This document shows positions 24,453 through 33,123 of a stretch of 64,000 nt of DNA, in pieces. The DNA is from Malaya genurostris. Its lineage: Eukaryota; Arthropoda; Insecta; Diptera; Culicidae. The notes under the pieces are model-generated. The model saw only the letters and a list, made by a program, of their open reading frames with translations. It did no database searches and was not told the DNA's origin. Where the stretch lies: positions 11,301,007 through 11,365,006 of the forward strand of contig NC_080572.1 of the NCBI RefSeq assembly GCF_030247185.1, in the 5' to 3' direction. How positions within the stretch are numbered: the stretch's first letter is position 1; the number at the start of each line of letters is the position of its first letter. The position numbers and the translations under genes were made by a program.

Positions 24453-27104
24453 CTAATACAGAGAGCGAATCGATTCAATTGAAGATTGCATCGATTTTTG
24501 TCGGAATTTGCTTATAATATTATGTGACATTACATCTAATGGTTCTATATTTGTGAGTCTGTGTAACTCATTTGTACTAAACCAGGGAGGACGCTTCAGA
24601 ATCATTTTCAGAATTTTATTCTGAATCCTTTGAAGCGTTTTCTTCCTGGTGGAACAACAGCTTGACCAAATTGGTACCGCATAAAGCATGGCTGGTCTGA
24701 AAATTTGTTTATAAATTAACAATTTGTTTTTTAGACAGAGCTTAGAATTTCTGTTTATAAGAGGATATAAACATTTAATATATTTATTACACTTTGCCTG
24801 GATTCCTTCAATGTGATCCTTGAAAGTGAGTTTTTTGTCATACGTTAAACCTAAGTATTTAGCTTGATCAGACCATGTCAATTCCAAGCCATTCAATTTG
24901 AGAATGTGATTATTGTTTGGTTTAAGAAAAGAAGCTCTTGGCTTGTGAGGAAAGATAATTAATTGCGTTTTTGCTGCATTTGGTTTAATTTTCCATTTTG
25001 ACAGATAATCACTGAAAATATTTAAACTTCTTTGTAGGCGACTGCAGATCACTCTTAGATTTCTACCTGTGGCTAACAGACTTGTGTCGTCACAGAATAG
25101 CGATTTCTGACAACCAACGGGTAGATTTGGAAGATCAGAAGTGAAAATATTATACAAGATTGGAGCTACACTCGAACCCTGCGGAACACCGGCTCGTACG
25201 GGTAGCAATTCAGATTTACAATTCTGATAGCTAACCTGAAGAGTACGATCAGTTAAATAATTTTGAATCATTTTGATCAAATAAATAGGAAACTGGAAAT
25301 CAGACATTTTTGCTATTAAACCTTTGTGCCAAACACTGTCGAATGCTTTTTCTATGTCTAGAAGAGCAACTCCAGTGGATAACCCAGAAGATTTATTTGC
25401 TTTTATCATGTTCGTTACTCTGACAAGTTGATGAGTAGTTGAATGTTCATGACGAAATCCAAACTGCTCTGGTAAAAAAATTGAATTCTCATTTATATGA
25501 GTCATCATTCTTAACAAGATAATTTTTTCAAAAAGTTTACTGATAGAAGAAAGTAAGCTAATTGGGCGATAACTTGATGTTTCTGCTGGGTTTATATCAG
25601 GTTTTAGGATAGGAATTACTTTAGCGTTTTTCCATCTTTTTGGGAAGTAAGCTAATGAAAAACACTTGTTGAAAATTTTAACCAGGAGTCTCAAGGCAAC
25701 ATCGGGAAGATTTTTAATAAGAATATTAAAAATTCCATCATTACCAGGAGCCTTCATGTTTTTAAGTTTTCTAATAATTGATTTAATTTCATCAAAATTC
25801 GTCTCAATAATGTCATCGTGTGATAACACTTGAGTTGAAATATGATCATATTTCAGTGAGACTTCATTTTCAATAGGACTCACAACGTTCAAATTAAAAT
25901 TGTGGACACTCTCGAACTGCTGAGCAAGTTTTTGAGCTTTTTCGCCATTTGTAAGAAGTATTTGATTTCCTTCCTTGAGAGCAGGAATAGGTTTCTGAGG
26001 TTTCTTAAGAACCTTAGAAAGTTTCCAGAAAGGTTTAGAATATGGTTTAATTTGTTCAACTTCTTTAGCGAAATTTTCATTTCGCAAAAGAGTAAATCTA
26101 TGTTTAATTTCTTTTTGTAAATCCTTAACTATGTTTTTCATAGCAGGATCACGAGAACGTTGATATTGTCGTCGACGAACATTCTTCAACCGAATGAGCA
26201 GTTGAAGATTGTCATCGATGATAGGAGAATTTAATTTAGTTTGAGCTTTGGGAACTGAAAGATTTCTAGCTTCGATAATATAATGATTCAAATTATCAAT
26301 TGCTGTGTCGATATCCGCAGAATTTTCTAAAATAGTTTCATGATCCACATGATTTTCAATGTGAGATCTGTAATCCAACCAATTTGCTCTATGATAGTTG
26401 AAAATAGAACTAATTGGATTAATTATAGCTTCGTTGGAAAGTCTGAATGTTACAGGAAGATGATCTGAGTCAAAATCAGCATGAGTAATCGGTTCACTAC
26501 AAATGTGACTTTGATCTGTTAGAACCAGATCAATTGTAGACGGGTTTTTCACGGAAGAGAAACAAGTAGGATTACTGGGATGAAGAACTGTAAAGTAACC
26601 AGCTGAGAGTTGATTATGAAGTATTTTACCATTACTGTTATTTTGCCTACAATTCCACTGGACATGCTTAGCATTTAAGTCCCCTATTACGAAAAATTTC
26701 GATCGATATCTTGTAAGTTTTTGCAAATCGCCTTTAAAGAAATTTAATTGTTCGCCGGTGCATTGGAATGGCAAATATGCTCCAGCGATGAAATAAATTC
26801 CATGAATGGTTTCAACTTCGATTCCCAAGCTTTCAATAACTTTAGTATTGAAAGAAGGTAAAATTCGATGTTTAATTTGCCGTTGGACAAAAATGGCAAC
26901 TCCACCACCAATTCCAGTAAACCTGTCAAATCGATGAACCACATAATGTGGATTACTTTTCAATTTTACATTTGGTTTAAGAAAAGTTTCTGTCACAATG
27001 GCAATATGAATTTTGTGAACTTTGAGAAAATTATAAAATTCATCTTCACTCGATTTCAAAGATCGAGCATTCCAATTTAAAATATTCAAATAATTATTTA
27101 ACAT
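24453..27104 (-). CDS. ORF2: endonuclease-reverse transcriptase of Juan-like element
   Basis: 883 residues from the first ATG. The N-terminal third is an APE-type endonuclease (LNWNARSL near the start, VIGDLNAKH near residue 140, DSDHLPV near 215), which nicks target DNA. The middle is the reverse transcriptase: ApGNDGI near residue 455, YRPISLLSS, LLDIEKAFDSVW near 585, GVPQGS, and the active-site block FCDDTSLL near 675 in place of the more common FADD/YADD. No RNase H domain is evident, as usual in the jockey clade. The start overlaps the ORF1 stop by 11 bases, which suggests reinitiation-coupled translation. Confidence 0.93.
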   Translation of the reverse strand: MLNNYLNILNWNARSLKSSEDEFYNFLKVHKIHIAIVTETFLKPNVKLKSNPHYVVHRFDRFTGIGGGVAIFVQRQIKHRILPSFNTKVIESLGIEVETIHGIYFIAGAYLPFQCTGEQLNFFKGDLQKLTRYRSKFFVIGDLNAKHVQWNCRQNNSNGKILHNQLSAGYFTVLHPSNPTCFSSVKNPSTIDLVLTDQSHICSEPITHADFDSDHLPVTFRLSNEAIINPISSIFNYHRANWLDYRSHIENHVDHETILENSADIDTAIDNLNHYIIEARNLSVPKAQTKLNSPIIDDNLQLLIRLKNVRRRQYQRSRDPAMKNIVKDLQKEIKHRFTLLRNENFAKEVEQIKPYSKPFWKLSKVLKKPQKPIPALKEGNQILLTNGEKAQKLAQQFESVHNFNLNVVSPIENEVSLKYDHISTQVLSHDDIIETNFDEIKSIIRKLKNMKAPGNDGIFNILIKNLPDVALRLLVKIFNKCFSLAYFPKRWKNAKVIPILKPDINPAETSSYRPISLLSSISKLFEKIILLRMMTHINENSIFLPEQFGFRHEHSTTHQLVRVTNMIKANKSSGLSTGVALLDIEKAFDSVWHKGLIAKMSDFQFPIYLIKMIQNYLTDRTLQVSYQNCKSELLPVRAGVPQGSSVAPILYNIFTSDLPNLPVGCQKSLFCDDTSLLATGRNLRVICSRLQRSLNIFSDYLSKWKIKPNAAKTQLIIFPHKPRASFLKPNNNHILKLNGLELTWSDQAKYLGLTYDKKLTFKDHIEGIQAKCNKYIKCLYPLINRNSKLCLKNKLLIYKQIFRPAMLYAVPIWSSCCSTRKKTLQRIQNKILKMILKRPPWFSTNELHRLTNIEPLDVMSHNIISKFRQKSMQSSIESIRSLY

Positions 27105-28584
27105 CACTGTTAAATTTTAAATTCATTATAATATTATTTGCAAATTTCCATCCGATTTGAAATGCTTCAAAAAGTGATGAAGTCGAATTCATTTGGATGA
27201 TCATTTGAAAAAGTTGATCTTGTAGGTAGATCATTTTATTTTCAGTTATATCGCCTAAATCGACTTCATTTAAAGAAGCGAATGGCATTGAAGGAATATT
27301 TGTAGGTAGACTGCCATTAGAAGAAGATGATTTGGCCGGTCTACCTATTAATAAATTGTTTTCGTTAGAAGAAGAACTGCAAGGCGGTCCTGTGTTTTGA
27401 TTATTTACATTAGAAGAAATAGGAGATAGATTTCTACCTAATATACCAGCATAAGTGAAATTAGAAGAAGATGATGACGAGGTCGATCTACCTGTCAATA
27501 AATTGTTTTCGTTAGAAGACGAATTGGCAGGTGCCTTAGAAGAATTTTCAGGTATATTCTGTAAATTTAAGGTCGTTGATTTGACTTGTTGTCTAAGCGA
27601 ACGAGCGTTTAAAATTTTTTCCCTGACAGGACATTTCAAATAATTGGATTTATGATTTCCATTGCAATTTGAACATGAAAATTTATCAGTGGTTTCATTC
27701 ATTGGACAAGCGTCTTTCGAATGCGATTTACCACAATTCAAACACCGTATATCCATATGACAATTTTTGGTTCCATGACCGAAGCCTTGGCAACGACGAC
27801 ATTGCGTTAAGTTTGCAATACGATTATGCCGTTTATAATGTTCCCAATGAATTTTAATGTGGGAAATGAAACGTACTTTTTCTAAAGTTTTCAAATTGTT
27901 TACATCACTTCGATTGAAGTGTATTAGGTAAAGTTCATGGGAAATTCCAGAGCGTGGTTTAGAAGTACCATTCGCTCTTTTTTTCATAAGTATTACTTGG
28001 GAAGGGGCAAAACCAAGCAATTCTTTTAGTTCATTTTTAATTTCATCAATACTTTGATCATTTGATAATCCTTTCAAGACAGCCTTGAAGGGTCTGTCTG
28101 ATTTTATATCATATGAATAAAATTTATGAAGTTTTTCGGACAAATATCGAATAAGACGTTCGTAATCTTCCAATCCATCCACCAAGACTCGACATTCTCC
28201 TCTTCGTCCGATTTGAAATGAGACTTTTACTTCCGGGAGAAAAGTAGAAAGCTCAGTACGGAATGCTTTGAAGTCGGAAATCATCACCGTCACTGGTGGC
28301 ATAGATTGATGTTTCTTCCCAGAACGACAAGCGTCCATTTTGGGAATTTTTGAAGAATTTTCTTCTATGTCGCTACAATCGGATTCAGGAAGAATCTCGT
28401 AAATATTGTTAGACGGCATAGGATCAACGGTAGAGAAATCCGTCCGTTGTCTTTTATTTTTACATTCAGATTCTATAAGATCGTGAATGTTATTAGAAAA
28501 ATGTTGAATAACGGATTGTGATTTATTCCGTATTGAATTATTTTTAGCCTTAGGCTTGTTGCCTTTCCGGTTGGACGCAGGCAT
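27094..28584 (-). CDS. ORF1: gag-like nucleic-acid-binding protein of Juan-like element
   Basis: 496 residues. A basic N-terminus is followed by a region of RNA-recognition-like character around residues 95-250. Three zinc knuckles come next, around residues 265-330: CRRCQGFGHGTKNC (CX2CX4HX4C), CLNCGKSHSKDAC and a third C-rich motif. A serine/asparagine-rich tail then carries two similar SSSNENNLL-x-GR blocks, evidence of an internal duplication. The protein is expected to coat the element RNA. Its stop overlaps the ORF2 start. Confidence 0.9.
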   Translation of the reverse strand: MPASNRKGNKPKAKNNSIRNKSQSVIQHFSNNIHDLIESECKNKRQRTDFSTVDPMPSNNIYEILPESDCSDIEENSSKIPKMDACRSGKKHQSMPPVTVMISDFKAFRTELSTFLPEVKVSFQIGRRGECRVLVDGLEDYERLIRYLSEKLHKFYSYDIKSDRPFKAVLKGLSNDQSIDEIKNELKELLGFAPSQVILMKKRANGTSKPRSGISHELYLIHFNRSDVNNLKTLEKVRFISHIKIHWEHYKRHNRIANLTQCRRCQGFGHGTKNCHMDIRCLNCGKSHSKDACPMNETTDKFSCSNCNGNHKSNYLKCPVREKILNARSLRQQVKSTTLNLQNIPENSSKAPANSSSNENNLLTGRSTSSSSSSNFTYAGILGRNLSPISSNVNNQNTGPPCSSSSNENNLLIGRPAKSSSSNGSLPTNIPSMPFASLNEVDLGDITENKMIYLQDQLFQMIIQMNSTSSLFEAFQIGWKFANNIIMNLKFNSDVK

Positions 28585-28680
28585 TTTTGAAATTAATGAA
28601 ATTTTAAATTAAATTAACTAGGCTAAATTAGTCTTCGATTAGACTCCTAGCTAGCCTTAAAAAAGGCTGATTAATTTCTT

Positions 28681-28750
28681 AGTCACTCTAATATCACTCT
28701 TTGTATCACTTAGTCACTCTAATATCACTCTTTGTATCACTTAGTCACTT
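28681..28750. repeat. 31-bp tandem repeat in the retrotransposon 5' UTR
   Basis: Two and a bit copies of a 31-bp unit beginning agtcactctaatatcactc. Tandem 5' repeats of this kind occur in some jockey-type elements; a promoter role is only inferred. Confidence 0.75.
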
Positions 28751-28882
28751 AGTTAGTGATTCAGGTAGCCTTGAAAAAGACTGAAGCCTTGAATCAATGA
28801 AACTCTAGGTAGCCAGAAAAAAAAAATTCCAGGAGCCAAGAGCTATACGCGTGCGGTGCGAACGACTGTTCAACACCGACTG

Positions 28883-28891
28883 GTTGGACTA
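28883..28891. repeat. target site duplication, 5' side of Juan-like element
   Basis: gttggacta, identical to 24178-24186. The following bases continue into the sequence that was split by the insertion. Confidence 0.85.
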
Positions 28892-29445
28892 TTTCCTAAA
28901 CGAATTAAAAAGCAAAAGCAAAAAAATTGTTGTAAGGATCTCCGATCCTTTATGTGTTGTCCTTCTCTTGATTTTTGGCTTGCATCGCAGACACATGGCG
29001 TTACGCCAATTAAACGATTTTCTACGGTTTGTTTTGTGTTTTTTTTTGGTGGCATTTTCCTTTTAACAAACGAAAGTTCGATTGATCGACCAGATATTGA
29101 ATACAGTAAAATGCGGAGCCTTAACTGGACGGTTTCTCTGAGGCTATTGTCATTCAGTCTTTTTGGATAGTACATAAAAGGTGAAAATTTGTGAGAATCG
29201 GTTTCTCCATGGTGCCCCATGTATTTTCGAAAGAACAACTGAAGAAAATCATATCCTGTACGCTTAATTTTTCGGATGTTAGCTACGCGATTTCGATAAG
29301 GTCACTTAGAAGGTCATGTTTTGGTTCTTATATGGATATAATTGATTATTCTCGATGGTTGCATTCATAGAATAAACATCATCATTGAAATTTATTCAAC
29401 GTTTACTTCAACATTTTTTTTATATTAACATTTTAACAACCAATT
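28892..29445 (-). other. 3' flank of AKR3, shared with AKR2 flank
   Basis: Reverse complement of 29060-29310 matches 16765-17050 downstream of AKR2. An AATAAA on the - strand at 29391-29396 is the likely AKR3 poly(A) signal. An open frame at 28870-29238 (-) has no recognisable domain and is not called. Confidence 0.6.
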
Positions 29446-30522
29446 TTAGTATTCACTATTGAAAGGATAAAATTTATGACTTGCACAGAGAGCAAACGGG
29501 ACGGTGCGCTTCCCGTTGTTAAATCCGTCCATCACTTTGATCTCTGCTTCGGTCAATTTGAAATCGAAAATGTCAATGTTTTGACGAAGACGCTGTTCAT
29601 TGGCCGATTTTGGAACCGGAATCGTCCCGATATCAACCAAGTATCTCAGAATAATTTGGCCGGGAGTTTTTCCATACTTTTTGGCTATTTCAGCAACCCG
29701 TACATCATCTAAAGCAGGTTTTGGAGTATTTTTAGGATCTTTTTCGTAATAATTTGGACGCCCCAAAGGACTATAGGCGGTGATTGTAATATCCAAGTTT
29801 TTGCAGAATTCAATCAATTTTCGTTGGTTCAGGCCCGGGTTGCATTCTACTTGATTTGTGACCGGTTTGACAGTGTATTCTTTAACTATTCTGCCAATTT
29901 GTTCGCTGTTGAAATTCGAAACACCGATACTTCGAACTTTCCCACCATTCAACAACTTTTCCATGGCACGCCACGTATCTACGTAGTCTACTTCCGTAAA
30001 CTCGGGGACGGATGCCGCATCCGGATTCTCTGGTTCCCATGCCACGAATTTGTAGCTCATGGGAGTGTGCATCAAATACAGATCGATATAATCAATATTT
30101 AAATTGGCAAGGGAACGATTGAATGCCTCTTCGACATTTTCCGGATCATGGAAGCCATTCCACAACTAATGAAAAAATAAGAAAAACATCATTTCAAATT
30201 TTTCTATAGCAGAACGTACCTTGGTTGTGACGAAAATATCTTCTCGTTTGATAACACCTTCTGTAATTTTTTCACGAATGGCCTGGCCGACCTCTTTTTC
30301 GTTGCCATACAAGTAGGCCGTGTCAATATGGCGATAACCGGCGTCGATGGCTGCTTTGACTGTTTCAACTGCTTCACCTTCACGAGACTAAAATACTAAA
30401 GTTTCAAAAACCTGTTGCTGGAGTAAATGGATCAATTTTAGTCTTACCAGCCACGTGCCAAGTCCAAGTATTGGCATTTTTTGGCCATTGTTTAACGTGA
30501 CCGTCGGCGCGAAGGGTGACAT
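29446..30522 (-). CDS. aldo-keto reductase AKR3, 3 exons
   Basis: Spliced as complement(29446-30165, 30220-30387, 30448-30522), giving 320 residues with 54- and 60-bp introns. Tetrad D47, Y52, K81, H114 and NADPH motifs TAYSPLGRP and PKSANEQRLRQN are intact. It is the close inverted duplicate of AKR2 and should have nearly the same activity, an NADPH-dependent carbonyl reduction. Most coding differences lie in exon 1 (MSPFAPTV against MPSFASTV), in the loop after LMHTPMSYKF, and at the C-terminus. Both loop and tail line the substrate pocket in AKRs, so the pair may differ in substrate preference. Confidence 0.93.
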
Positions 30523-30565
30523 TTCAGTAGATCACTGATCGACAAACAGAACCGTACTAACACCT

Positions 30566-30597
30566 GACTGAACGATTGACTATCATATCATTTATAC
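30566..30597 (-). promoter_or_regulatory. AKR3 core promoter (TATA plus initiator)
   Basis: On the - strand a TATAAA at 30591-30596 is followed 27 bases later by TCAGTC (30566-30571), a good match to the insect initiator. The implied 5' UTR is about 47 bases. Confidence 0.65.
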
Positions 30598-31914
30598 TAG
30601 GCTTCTTCTATGGTTCAATGATAAGCTTTTATTCGGCTAATTTATTGTGCGTGTTGATAATGAAACTAATACTTGGTCAACTGTGCACTGATAAGATGTT
30701 ATTGACACCATTGCGATATAAGTTCCGGATTTCATCATTTCCAATTTTGCACTGTCATTGTGGTCATATATGACCCATATTTAAATTCATACTATATAAT
30801 TGAACTTTTTTAATCGATTAAAAAATATACCTGAATAAATATATTTAAATTTAAATTGCATGAAACCTTAAAATTATTCCTTTCAATCTAAACGTGCGAC
30901 AATCGATTAAGCATTCCATGAGATGTAGAAGTGAATTCCTCGTTTTTATGTTTTGTCATTGTTTATGATACTTCCAGAAACGGTATTCAGAGACCAACAT
31001 AACCAAAAAAAAGTTCGTATGTCCATGAATTAGTATGACGAATAAATTGAAATATTTTTGAGCCCAACTTTGAAGATTTTTTGGTATCGTCATCTTCTAT
31101 GACGTTTTGAATTTTAAAAATTCATCACCCTGTAATTTCAAAATTGGAAGTCGGAATCGGAAAAATTCACCAATTTTGTATGGGACCATACGTTCATTTT
31201 AATTTCAATTTTTGTTTATTAAATTCGTTATGGCCTTCTTTTAGCTTGTCTATTCCCAATACTTTCCGAAACGGAATTCGGAAATCGGTGTAGCCATCTT
31301 AGAGAAATCGTAGTGCGTTCCACATAGCATTTTCGGGTACCGGAACCGGAACCGAAAACCGAATACCAGTACAATGCAGAGATCATTCTTTGTAATCGCA
31401 TCACGTAAGAACGGATGGACGGATTTACATGATTCTTTTTTTGTTTGAACAGTTTTACCCCCACCGGGTTCGTACATAAAAAAAAATTAGGAAAATTTGC
31501 CGGAAATATGTGAAAAGCCAAAAAATTGTTTTGTATGGACAATGGAATTTTCCGTTGAAAACGTCACCAATGCTTGTTAGATCTACGATTGATATTTGGC
31601 GCGCAACGAGTTGCATAAGTGTTTGACCGTCGAAGAGAAGAATACTAGATCGTTGAAAATATCGTTTGGCGCGCTACGAGTTATTCGTCATTTCGAGCCA
31701 CGTGCTTAATTGGGTATCAAAATTATTGTTTATCATATGACTCAATGACGGAATGACTGTTCTAGAAAACCGCTGTAGGCAGGAGTATAACTTCTGATAT
31801 AATTTACTTATATTTATAAAAGAGGTACATGAAAAATCGTTTCAAATTAAACAAAATTTTAAATAGTCATCAAACTTGAATCAGAGCTTTATTTTATTAT
31901 ATATCAGTTACAGT
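30598..31914. other. intergenic between AKR3 and AKR4
   Basis: Contains fragments of the tccggtttcgg-type repeat family (31140-31370). It also has a direct repeat of tttggcgcgc(a/t)acgagtt near 31594 and 31669, about 76 bp apart. AATAAA on the - strand at 31888-31893 is the likely AKR4 poly(A) signal. Confidence 0.5.
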
Positions 31915-33123
31915 TCAGAAATCGATTTTAAAGGGGAAGTACTTATGGTCAGTGCACAGGTTGAACGGAACCGTACGCTGACCGGTGTTAAATCCATCCA
32001 TTATTTCAATCTCCTCGTCTGTCAATTTAAAATCAAAAATATCGATGTTCTGCTTAATACGTTCCGGGTTAGATGACTTTGGAATCGGAATGACGCCAAT
32101 ATCAACCAAGTATCTCAAAATGACCTGACCGGAAGTTTTATTATACTTCTTGCCAATCTCTACTACTTTCGGGTCGTCCAACGCCGGTTTTGGCATATTA
32201 TCCGGATCCTTTTCGTAGTAATTCGGACGTCCGAGAGGGCTGTATGCAGTGATTGTGATATCCAAATCTTTACAGAACGCTGTGAGTTTTCTCTGATTTA
32301 GACTTGGGTTACACTCAACCTGATTTGTTACTGGCTTAATCTCACATTCGGCCAGCAAACGTGTGATTTGTTCGCTATTGAAATTTGACACACCAAGGCT
32401 CTTGACTTTGCCGGACTTCAAAAGTTTCTCCATCGCCTTCCATGTATCAATATAATCCACATCGGAAAACTGCAACTTTCCATCAGCATCATACGGCATT
32501 AAGTTTTCCGAGTCCCAATCGACAAACTTGTATCCAATAGGCAAATGCATCAAGTACAGATCAATATACTCGACATTCAAATTTTCCAACGACTTCTGGA
32601 ACGCCTGCTCAACGTTATCAGGATGATGGAAAGTATTCCATAGCTGAAAACAAAACGTAAAAATCGTTAATTTTAATCCACCCTATCTCCGTTTTGCTTT
32701 AGTTCGCTGTAAACAACACATAACAGTTACCTTGGTCGTTACAAACATATCCTCTCGTTTAACAACGCCTTCTTCGATCTTAGCACGAATTGCTTCCCCA
32801 ACTTCCTTTTCGTTCTGATAAAAATAAGCAGTGTCGATATGACGATAGCCGGCATCGATGGCTGCTTTGATTGCATCAATTCCTTCCCCCTCTTTTGACT
32901 ATAAATATATGAAAAGTGAAAGAAAATCATTATGTGTATGTACTAATCGTTTGCAAACAAATGCCTAGATTGAAATAGTGTTTTTCACGTTCTTGCTTAG
33001 TGCAAGCGCTTTTCATTGTTTTTTTTTTTGAATAACACCCATACTTACAAGCCATGTTCCAAGCCCCAGCACCGGAATCTCCTGTCCGTTATTAAACTTT
33101 ACCGTAGGCACTTTTGATGACAT
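31915..33123 (-). CDS. aldo-keto reductase AKR4, 3 exons
   Basis: Spliced as complement(31915-32643, 32731-32898, 33049-33123), giving 323 residues. The catalytic tetrad is intact (D47, Y52, K81, H114), and the NADPH motifs TAYSPLGRP and IPKSSNPERIKQN are canonical, with the lysine kept. It is more distant from AKR2/AKR3 than those are from each other, and has a slightly longer substrate loop after LMHLP (YDADGKLQFSDVDY), which resembles AKR1. Introns are 87 and 150 bp. Predicted cytosolic carbonyl/aldose reductase. Exon 1 and exon 2 lengths equal those of the paralogues. Confidence 0.93.

Larger units (their letters stand above)
24187..28882 (-). mobile_element. full-length Juan/jockey-like non-LTR retrotransposon
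   Basis: About 4.7 kb on the - strand with, in order, a 5' UTR (28585-28882), ORF1, an overlapping ORF2, a 3' UTR with AATAAA near 24240, and a 40-base poly(A) tail, seen as poly(T) at 24187-24226. The 5' end begins CAGTCGGTGTTGAACAG, like jockey-type starts that carry an internal promoter. Flanking gttggacta(t) duplications mark both ends. Both frames are uninterrupted, so this is a young copy that may still be able to move. The length and organisation match the mosquito Juan elements of the jockey clade; the exact family needs a database comparison. Confidence 0.92.

Noticed and set aside
28870..29238. 122-codon frame on the - strand
   Set aside because: Lies across the retrotransposon boundary and AKR3 3' flank; no domain recognised, and the related AKR2 flank is not open.
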